DNA of 64,000 nt from assembly GCA_963513935.1 (NCBI GenBank), contig OY740770.1, positions 89,836,198-89,900,197 on the forward strand. Reading direction: 5' to 3'. Below, in pieces: positions 49,792-64,000 of the stretch. Position 1 is the stretch's first letter. Each line of letters begins with the position of its first letter. Origin of the DNA: Aphrophora alni (Eukaryota; Arthropoda; Insecta; Hemiptera; Aphrophoridae). Below the pieces are notes generated by a model, which worked only from the letters and a program-made list of their open reading frames with translations, was not told the origin of the DNA and ran no database searches. A program made the translations under genes and the position numbers.

Positions 49792-52188
49792 TGCAACGCA
49801 CCCCCCCTCGGTCCCGCTTCGACAGACAGCCTCTCTCACGGGGACAAGCAACTCGCTGCAAGACCTTACCCCAACTACAACCCCTCGCTCTACTTACTAA
49901 TAGAGAGTGATTCTTTCGCAGTTTAATAGTTTTGATAAGGCTCTTGATTCCTTATGTCACACAAGAATAATTTATTTTAATCAACTTATGCTAACACAGG
50001 AAATTTTACTATATTAATATATTCACTTCTTATACTAGCTTACCTTTCTTAAAACTCCAGACTCTTTTTCAAAGGGTGTGCCCTTTGGAGCTCTTTAATT
50101 CATTAACACCAAAATTTGCTCTGTTTTGAATTTTTAACTTTATACTTGGTGAGCACTTACTTTTTCTTCTTTCTAATGTAATGAGTTTCTTTGAATGGGT
50201 TAGATTTAATTAAAATATTCAACAATGAAATTTAACAAATTTATTTAAGAGTCTACAATTTAATTTTTATTTTGAGAAACAATGGATTTCTTTCGAATCT
50301 TTTACAACAATTAATGTCGCCTTTTCTGACAATTTATATTAAATGCTTTCTCTTTTAACAAACTGAAAATCTACTATATTAAACAATTTTAACAATAACT
50401 AAAACTAACAATTGATATTCTTATTCTAATACACATAAATATGAATCCTATTATTTATTCCTTTCCAATCTGTTACTTTTGCTTTATTATTGGACTCGAA
50501 TTTTATTGTATTTTATATCTCTTTATTTGAATGAATTTAAAATTGGCTTTATTTTGACTTTACTTTGTCTTTAAAATGTTATTATTTAACTTTATTGAGT
50601 TTAATAATTTTGGACGTAATTCAAGTTTATTAAAAAATATTTTATTTATTAAAAAAGCTTGATTTATGCAGTACCTTGTTTTGTGGAGTGCACAAGTCCG
50701 CTCGTCCTGATTCTGAGAGTGTTTGAGGATCTTGGAGATGTTTTCTGAGAGTTGTCTAGAATATCTCGAAGTCCAGTTCTCGAAGAATCTGTTGATGACG
50801 ACAAATTCTAGAAGAATGTTTGCCGGAGTCCGTAGTGAAGATCTCTTCTACTAAGCTGTTGTAGGATGTCACGTTGTCTCCTGCAAGGCCGATCCTTTCT
50901 GTAGGCACCGTTATTAACCTGGCGAAGTACAGAGCGTTGACAATATTTTCACGACGATTTCCTGTTCAGACTTGAGTAAAGTTGGTGATCTTTCCTGGAG
51001 CTGCTATTAGAAGACTTCCCTGGAGCTGGTACTAAACGAGACTGTCGAATTAACTTGAAGAAAGTTAACTCGTCGAATTTTAGGCCTTTCAGTGTGGCCA
51101 ACCTTCACTGATTATTGTTACTGTTTTATTTCACAATTTAATTAATTTTATTTATTTATTCGCACTACGATGAACTTTCCTTGGCTTATTCTTCTATTGT
51201 TTGTCTATTTTTCTTATTTTATATTATCTATTCCTATTATTATTTGTTATAATTAGTTTAATTTCTTATGGTGGATTTGTGTTGAAGTTGGTAACTTTCC
51301 CTTTCCATGCGTCTACTGCCTACTATGCGCACGACGTTCAAGACAAGTTGATTCCTGAAATTCATAATTTTTTACTTGCGAATTCTTCTTTTCTTCATAT
51401 ATCCCGTTCGCTTCGCTCGATCTTCTTCTGGGTGATTTCATTTTGAAGCCCTTCTTTCCCTGATGATTTTCCATCTTCATTTGTAGCGATACGACATATA
51501 TTTTTTCTTTTACGGAGATTTGAAAATTTCGTAAGTTTTCAAAATTTAGTTTTTCCAATTTTGGAAATTTTGAAAATCTTCTTTTTGCAAGTTGTTCCTC
51601 TGATGCTGAAAGTTCCAAAACTGCTTTCCTCTTCTTCCTCGCTTCTGGGTTTCACAAGTTACGGTACTTTCTGCATTTTTGGTTATTTATTATTTAATTA
51701 CTTTATGGTCTTTTATTAAATTTTGATTTCGAGTCTTATTTATTTCTAGTTTATATTATGGTTATGCGTTGTTATTATTAGATTTTGGAATTTCTTTATT
51801 TTAAGGGTTTTTTATGTTTTATGACGTTTTATTATGGCTATAACTTTTTTATTATTAATTTGACGAGTTTATTCTCTTATTATTTATTATTAGGTTTTCC
51901 TAGCTCTACACGATTATATCATTTTAATTTAAGTTTTCGGATTTTGATGTTTTTTGCATTAGAAACATATGGACGAATTCATGTTCAATCCGGAACGCTA
52001 GATATTTCCTGTCAAGGCGCGTGACCTTGGCTTGGCTAACTTACATATTCCCTTTAACTTTACATGTGTTATTTTATTTTTAGAAATGTTTTTGTCATTT
52101 CTACAATTATTATTTGATTTAATTGAAATTTTGGAATTTAGCTCTTTTCCAAAATTGCTCCTTGCAGGCGGTTCAATTAAACCGTTGC

Positions 52189-52189
<1 letters not shown>
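49792..52189 (-). mobile_element. Solo LTR C (second LTR family)
   Basis: 2398 bp on the minus strand. It starts TGCAACGG at 52189 and ends TTGCA at 49792, with ACAC on both sides. It is the inverted partner of D (61428-63810). The start shares TGCRACGGTTT plus an immediate hairpin with the LTRs of B, so the families are related, but the rest of the sequence is distinct. No primer site, polypurine tract or internal region is attached, hence solo LTR. It could instead be a short non-coding element. The roughly 100-codon open frame at 51618-51313 lacks an ATG start and recognisable domains. Confidence 0.65.

Positions 52190-52269
<80 letters not shown>
52190..52269. repeat. (AC)n tract between C and element B
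   Basis: 40 AC units, joining both insertions directly. The last ACAC (52266-52269) is the left duplication of B. Confidence 0.95.
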
Positions 52270-52272
<3 letters not shown>

Positions 52273-54758
52273 GACGGTTTGGAAAAAGCCAAACGTCTCA
52301 AGTCAATTTAAAACAAGTTAAATTCCCGCGATAAAGCATAGTGGATGAGGGACGAGGGGGAGCGATGACGTCACGGCAACAGGTGTCGAACACTGCATGT
52401 TGAATCGTGTACAATCGTTCTGTCTGGTTTCTTATTTTATTAAAATATTAAATTATTAAAATAAATTAATGTACAGTAGAATCAACCGATTAAGAATATC
52501 AATGAATAAATTTAAAAGTATTTAAAACAAAAAAGTTATTCAAGTTTTTATAGGGGCTCAAAAACCTAAAATTTGGAAAAAACTTAAATTCAAAATTCAA
52601 AAAACGTAGAGTCATAACTCAGAGGGGAATTAATAATAATCATAAATAAAAAATATGAATTAATAATAATTAACAGGTGAGAATGGACTTAGAAAGTCAT
52701 TCTTGGGGAGTTTTTTGGAATTTTTAAGTTGAAGGGGGGATCATTTAAAAAATAATAATAAGTACTCTTGTAGAGACAACAATAGGGCACAATAATATGT
52801 ACTTAGAATCAAATTTGAGAATAAAATAAGGGAGATATAATAATTACAAAATGTAAAACTTCAAAGCCCAAAAGCGGGTAAATTAAACGTTAAAGGGGTA
52901 AAGTTAAATGATAATTATATGTATCTAGTAAGTAAAATTGTAAAACATCAAAGCAGAAGTAATAATATATAATGGGGGGGTTTTTATGAACATAAACTCA
53001 TACGACACAAACTTAAGGACTTCAAAGGCGAATAACTTGACAACCAAACGAGTTATGTAAAAAGTAAAAACATAGTTTTTCGTCGTAGTAGAAGAGGAAC
53101 AAGATTTCGTCAAAAGAATTTTGAGAAAGGACTTATCTCAAAATTTGAAAAGGAGAAAAATCAAATTTCGGGAAAAGGGCGATAACTCGCGAACGAAGCG
53201 TAGTAGAGCGATAAATCAAGTTCCACAAGACCCACAAGATGGAAAGGAAGAAGAATCCGAAAGGAACTTTAAAATCGGTTCGAGCGTTCGAAAGTTACAG
53301 CGAGTTGAACGAAAAAACGTCAAAAGTAGAGATTTTCATGCAAAAACATGAACAGTTGCGCGCGCATCTTCAAGCGGAGTCTAAAGTCAGAAACATCATG
53401 TTGCCAACATGGATCAAAGATAACGTTAAAGAAAAATTACTATAAATTATTAATTAAAAGGTGTTTTAATTAATAATAAAGGAAGAAAACTATTCATTAG
53501 TCAAGAAATAGGACTAATAAAATATATAGTGTAATTATTACAGACCAAAAGGGCCTGAAAACACATAATATATGGAAAATACCTTTTTCCCAAAAAGGGA
53601 GGAAAATTGGCTTCAGAAAAGTGGATTAATTCCCACTGACAGGGAGACCGAGATTTAACCGTCGAAAGACGGTTACTTTTGATTTGGAATCGACGCTGAA
53701 AGGACGTTTCTTCTGCAACCGACTCTGAGCTGAGAGGAAGATTCAACTGTCACTCTACTAATTGGACTTAGAATAATTTCAACTTTAATCGATCTTCAAG
53801 GCGACTTAGAAGAATTCGATACCAGCATTCAACTACATAGCAGCTTACAGACTCTGGATAGAAAACATCACATCACCATCATCCTAATTATACAACAAAT
53901 TCCAAATCCAACTAGAACTTCTATTAAAGTGTGAAGGTATCTTATACTTAAGGAATAATTCGCAAATATTAACTTCTTTTTAAATATAACGTCATTAGGG
54001 GAATTATTAAAAATTAAATTCATTTTAAACCTCTGCTTTGGTGTTGAAAATTATTAATAATTTAAATACGACTTTTTCAGTACAGGAAAAACTGTTTGTG
54101 GTTCTGTCTGAAAAGTCAAGCGTTTTTATTTTTTTTTAGGATATAGAAAATATTACATTAATTAATTTTGTCAAATAAATAAATGGTTGTGTTATTGTTC
54201 AAAAATTGTTTGGTGTGATTAAAAAAGTTTTGAATATAAAATTTTTCTGTGCAAAAGAGAAAATAATATACAAATAATTCTTTCTAAATTTTGTTGTGTT
54301 TTTAATATATATCCATTCTGTGTATGCTATTAACCTTGTTTTAACATAAATTTTATATATGTGCTCTGGTAATATAATTTGAAAATTTTAAAAGTTATCA
54401 TCAGAACTTAAGAGCCGATTTCTCCCAAAAGGCACGACCTTGGAGAGAGAGAGAGTTAATCTAAAAAGAGTTAAATAATCGAGCATTGAGATAAAATTCA
54501 GGGAATTTTGCGTTAATTAAAATTTAGTAAGTTTATGAGGACAAGCTCATACTTATTAGAGCCAAGAGTTGCAAAATCTTTGATTTAAAAAAGTAAAAGT
54601 GAGCACCTTGGCCTTGCCCGCGCTTGCTCTGAAAAGAAAGGTGGTTCGCCCAGTCGGTGGTGATCGTACAGCGAGTTTAAGAGTTCGTGATAATAGTGTT
54701 CCAAAAAAGGGAACAAGAATCTTAAATTCGTGAAGTCAGACAAAGACGCAGCGTGGCA
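52270..54758 (+). repeat. Element B 5' LTR
   Basis: Starts TGCGACGG with the GTTTGG/CCAAAC hairpin and ends GCGTGGCA. It holds TGACGTCA at 52366 and the conserved 68-codon ORF at 53239-53445. Confidence 0.92.
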
Positions 54759-54760
54759 AG

Positions 54761-54781
54761 TGGCGCCCAATAGCGTGGAGC
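54761..54781 (+). promoter_or_regulatory. Primer-binding site of element B (tRNA-Lys type)
   Basis: TGGCGCCCAATAGCGTGGAGC, identical to A, two bases after the LTR end. Only one copy is present. Confidence 0.75.
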
Positions 54782-55030
54782 ACGAAAAAGCAAAGTTTTG
54801 GAACAAATTTTCAAAATTTTGAATTTTTTAGTGTTTCATACGAACGAGAATATCTTAAGTTCTGATATAATTTATATGTACATGTGTGTTAGTAATAAGT
54901 TGTGCTGGTAATTACAACGACAAATATACTAAATGGCAAAAATAATAATAATTAAAAGTAGAGTCCAAATTAAACCGAAATTTAAATTTTTTAACTAATT
55001 AAATAAATCAAGTGAATAAGTGAAGTGAAA

Positions 55031-56572
55031 ATGGGACCAGCGAAAGATCCAGCAAAACAGGAAGGTTCAAAGGAACAGGAGACGGAAATGCAGAAAATGG
55101 TGAGGTACCTGAACCAAATGGAGGATAGAAGAAAGCAAGAGAGAGAACAGGACAAAGCGGAACAACTGAAAAAAGAAAAGGAGAAGGAAGACGAGGACAA
55201 GTTAAGAAGATTAGAAGAAAGAATCGAGAGAAACCAGGAGAAGGAAGAAATGGAATCATTACGAAAGAAGGAGAAAGAAGAGATGGAGGCCAAGCGAAGT
55301 CAAGAGAAGGAGGAGATGGAGGCCAAGCAGTTGAAAAGAGAAGAAGAGTTGGAGGCCAAGCGAAGACAGGAGAAGAAGGAGATGGAGACAAAATGGATCC
55401 AGATGGAGGAATTACGGAAGAAGGAAAAAGAAGATTTGGATGCCAAATGGAGCAAGAGAGATGAGGAATCGGAAAACAAACGGAAGCAGGAGAGAGAAGA
55501 AATGGAAGCAAGATGGAAGCAGGAGAGAGAAGAGAGGATGAAGAGAGAGGAAGAAATGGAAACGAAACGCATCCAAAGGGAAGACGCCCGAAAACAGGAA
55601 ATAGGGAAATATATGGAGGAAATTAAGGAATCTATAGATAGTAATATGGCCGAAAATACTAGACGAATAGAAAATTGTGAAGAAAAAGTGGAAGAGTGCG
55701 TAGGGGAAATTAAAAAAATGACGGACAGTTTAAAGGAACAGGGAAAGTCGACTATAGAAATTGGGGAGAAAGTTAAAAAATTAGAAGTTAAAATTAGGGA
55801 AGTCGCCAAAATTAAAGAAACCGGTGGTAATGCTAAAAATATAATTTATTTAGATAGGTCAAATTTAGAATCATAAACTATAGAATTTTGGGGAAATTCA
55901 AGAGATAATCCTGTGCAATTTTTAAAACAAATTGAGGAGGTATTTCAAGAAATAAATCCGGTGATGGAAGAAAGTGATAAATTAAAAGTAGTGGAGAAAA
56001 AATTGAAAGGAGCTGCCATGGAATGGTGGGAAATAATTAAGCGAGATACAGAAGAATATAGCCAGTTTAAATTGCTATTTTTAGAGCATTATTGGGGTTA
56101 TCAAACGCAACAAGTAGTTAGGAATCAGATAGAAAACCATAGATATAATCCTAACGGAAATATAAGTAGGGTCGATTATTTTTGTAAAATGGTGCGAAAG
56201 GCCGAATATTTGAAACCCAAAATTCCGGAAGAGTTCCTTATATACCAACTAATGAGGCATTTTGACCAAAAAGTTCAATTAGCGTGTATTGGTAGGGCTA
56301 GTGAGCATTTGGAGGACGCCATTAAGTTTTTGAGAACAATAGAAAACGTAGACGGAATGACGAGAGAAGTTCGCCGACCAGATAGTTTCGAAAGGAGGGA
56401 CGGACCACAAAGAGATCAAAATTTCAGGCAAAGGAATCAAGACTACTCAAAACCATCCCAAAACCCTAACCCTCGATCCTATGGTCAAACCCAGAATAAA
56501 CCTCAACCACAGATACCTCAAAACCTTGGTCCTTCAAACCAAAAATTCCCGCCCAAGGTCACAAAAAACTAA
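55031..56572 (+). pseudogene. gag: Element B gag, broken by one nonsense codon
   Basis: Starts at ATG 55031 (MGPAKDPAK) and runs in one frame to the stop at 56570-56572, interrupted only by TAA at 55874-55876 where A has AAA, just before the capsid-like domain. The total is about 29 residues longer than in A because the 11-residue charged repeats (about 55250-55560) have a different number and order (KKEKEEMEAKR, SQEKEEMEAKQ and so on). The Gag domain after the stop is nearly identical to A. The slippery heptamer is intact at 56563-56569. Confidence 0.88.
56563..56569 (+). promoter_or_regulatory. -1 ribosomal frameshift site A AAA AAC (element B)
   Basis: Same position relative to the gag stop as in A (ACA AAA AAC TAA), with the -1 frame open into the protease. 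Confidence 0.75.
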
Positions 56573-57939
56573 AATACGAGATCTCAAGGCAAAATTTTTG
56601 GCAGAAAAAGGATAATACAAACGGAATTGAGATCGACGATAAAACCAAATTTAGCAAACATAAAAGGGGGGATCTGAAAATAAATAAAATTAAATTGGGG
56701 ATTTTAAACACAGAAATTAAGAAAGATTTAATGGAGGAAAGAGATAATAAAATTTTAAATAGTGAAGTTTACGAAAAATGTCCGGAAATAGGGATAGAAA
56801 TCGAAAATATAAAAGTAAATATGTCCATTGACACCGGAGCTCAAATGTCCTGTGTTCAAGAGGATTTTTATAAAAATGTGCTTAAAAATAGGAACGATAA
56901 AATCTTGGAATTACCAGTTGTAAATACGGAAATGGTGACAGCGATAAAAAGCCAGCGACAGAAGATTAAATTACAGGCATTATTGGAGATTAGAATAAAT
57001 AACCAATCAATAAGAGGGGTATTTATGGTGGTACCGAAGCTGGAAAGCAAAATGATAATGGGTTGTGATTTAATGTGCAAATATCGAAGTCGAATTAATA
57101 TGGAAAAGGGTTTCCTACAACTGGTAAAGGAAAATGAATTTATTGTTGTAGATTTTCTTAAAGAAAATAAGTCAAGATTGAGCAATAGTAACATGCAGAA
57201 CGAACATCAAGATGGCGGCGACACCGGTAAAAGGGTAGAGTCGTCAGCTGCGAATAAAGGAGGCTCAAATTCGTATAAGCGAGTATCAGGGGCTTATACG
57301 TTGTCTACCAAAATGCCGGTAGACATAAAAACAAAAGCAAAGGACGTGTCTAGACCGAGTAGTGACGAAAAAGATGGTGGTCAAAAGCGAAGAAGCAAGT
57401 TAAGTGCAAGGAATGAATCGACGAAGAGGAAAAATGCAAATTTTAATAATGATGAAGTGCTGTTAAAAGCGTGGGATAAAGGTAACCAATTAATTAATAA
57501 AGATGAAGGGCTGAAAGAAGCGGAGATTAAAGGAATTAATAGTGGGCCAGAGGCCATAATCTACGAAAATAATAGTGGGCCAGAGGCCATGATCGACGAA
57601 AATAATAAAATAATAAAATACGACGAAAATTTGCAAAACAACTCCTAAAACGATTCAGAACTTACACAAGACAGATTCGACGCCAGAGACGGGAGAGAAT
57701 GGAGAGCTATAATAAAAATGGTGGATCCGGAACGACAAAATGGACGAAATTTAATGTATCGAAAGAGGAAAGTTAAATTCAAAAATTATACGAAATATAA
57801 AATAAAAGGAGGACGGCCCAAGGTGAAATATAAAAGGAAAGAAGAGTTTCAAGTAAAAGAATTAATGTTTGAAGAAAATGGCAAAATTCTAGGGTTAGGA
57901 AATAGTGTTTTAACAATCGATCAAGAAGAAAATGTATAA
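56569..57939 (+). pseudogene. Element B retropepsin ORF with one nonsense codon
   Basis: The -1 frame runs from the slippery site to TAA at 57646-57648, where A has GAA. Reading on, the same frame stays open to 57939. The protease core is intact (IDTGAQMSC, catalytic D at 56830-56832; SKMIMGCDLM). The tail contains a small duplication of the NSGPEAI type (about 57538-57594) not seen in A. The final 60 or so residues (GGRPKVKYKRKEEF, then KILGLGNSVLTIDQEENV) differ from the end in A. No RT, RNase H or integrase. Confidence 0.85.
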
Positions 57940-58787
57940 GTTGTAATGTTTAAAAGTTGTAATATGTAAAGTGTAGAAGCGAGTGAGGTAAAAGGGAAAT
58001 AACGGACTGTCAGCTGATTAAAAGAATGTAACCTAGGTCAGTGAATAACAGGAAAAGTCCCGAATAAAGTACTAAGTGTACAAGGTCAGGAGCATAGCGG
58101 TAACACGCATCTGCAGGCCGCACCTGAATAAACAAAGTGTAGACGAGGAGGTGAAGGGGAGAACCGGACGTCAATCAACCAGTATTGACAGACTGCTTGT
58201 CCAACAAATTAGCCGAGGGGGATTGGAATGAATGGATGTTTAAATGTGTACTGTTTTGTTTTTTATTAAAGGGAGAATTCCAATAGCATAAATAATTTTT
58301 CTTTTCAACTGCAATTAGGATAATAGCCGTTGTAGTTACCAAGTACTTTATATATGAGTAAGGCATAGTTTTAAATACAACCAAAGCAGATAATTATAAT
58401 CATATAAGACGAATTATTCCTTATATAAATGTAATATGTTTTGTGTGTGATAATGTGTTTATTTACATTAAGGACGTTTAGATGAAACGGCTGTAATGGA
58501 CTAGAAAGAACGATTAAACAAATTTGTATGTATACCATAATGAATAATATGTGTTTTGAGTATAAATATATTAAATGATGGAGGAGATGTTTTTTAGATA
58601 TAAATAAATGTGTTTATATAAATTGTTAGGTTAATATGTCAAATTTTATGATGATGATTAATAGAGATGATAAATAAATAGTTAATAGGAAATGTGATAT
58701 GTCGAAAAAGGGGTTTAATACTAAAATTTTAGTTTTTTAAAAAATGAAAAAATAGGAATTTTTCATTTTAACCGAAAATTTTAGTTC
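57940..58787 (+). other. Element B non-coding 3' internal region
   Basis: Counterpart of 46103-47116 in A without the expanded 41-bp repeats. No coding remnant seen. Confidence 0.6.
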
Positions 58788-58800
58788 AAAGGGGGGATTT
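58788..58800 (+). promoter_or_regulatory. Polypurine tract of element B
   Basis: AAAGGGGGGATTT directly before the 3' LTR, identical to A. Confidence 0.8.

Positions 58801-64000
<5,200 letters not shown>

Overview
The window is AT-rich, gene-poor, transposon-dominated nuclear DNA from a eukaryote, most likely an insect or other arthropod. The evidence for this is a Jockey-type ORF1, a Penelope-like element, long-terminal-repeat (LTR) elements with a lysine-tRNA-type primer site, and many long CA, TA and CT microsatellites. I see no convincing host protein-coding gene, no rRNA or tRNA gene and no CRISPR array.

Regions 1-40 kb: mostly AT-rich sequence with decayed mobile elements that give no long ORF. 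On the minus strand, 0.84-3.69 kb is a fossil Penelope-like element: N-terminal helical part, reverse transcriptase with an FVDD box, linker and GIY-YIG nuclease. It is flanked by two direct repeats about 2.69 kb apart, one of which keeps a hammerhead-ribozyme-like core. At 6.06-7.2 kb (minus) lies an ancient gag-protease copy related to the young elements further right. At 12.2-13.2 kb (minus) is a Jockey-type ORF1 fragment with its 5' region. 17.5-19.6 kb holds decayed coding-like sequence of unknown origin. Also present are a dispersed repeat pair (10.6 and 22.8 kb), a 95-bp hairpin (11.5 kb), a 195-bp tandem duplication (20.5 kb) and a minisatellite (39.7 kb).

Region 40.2-64 kb: one CA/AC microsatellite interrupted four times by LTR-type insertions with no unique DNA between them. 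The order is full element A (+, 40479-49767), solo LTR C (-, 49792-52189), full element B (+, 52270-61293), solo LTR D (+, 61428-63810), then CA repeat to the window edge. All start TG, end CA and are flanked by 4-bp duplications (GCAC for A, ACAC for the others). A and B have very long LTRs (about 2.5-2.6 kb), a tRNA-Lys-like primer site, a polypurine tract, a Gag ORF and a retropepsin ORF. The two ORFs are joined by a classic A AAA AAC slippery heptamer directly before the gag stop. Neither element encodes reverse transcriptase, RNase H or integrase, so they look non-autonomous.

The likely new system is this gag-protease-only, long-LTR family that appears to insert specifically into CA microsatellites. 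In A the LTR end carries two extra 71-bp units containing ghost primer-binding sites. A is younger (near-identical LTRs, intact ORFs). B is older (more LTR differences, two nonsense codons).
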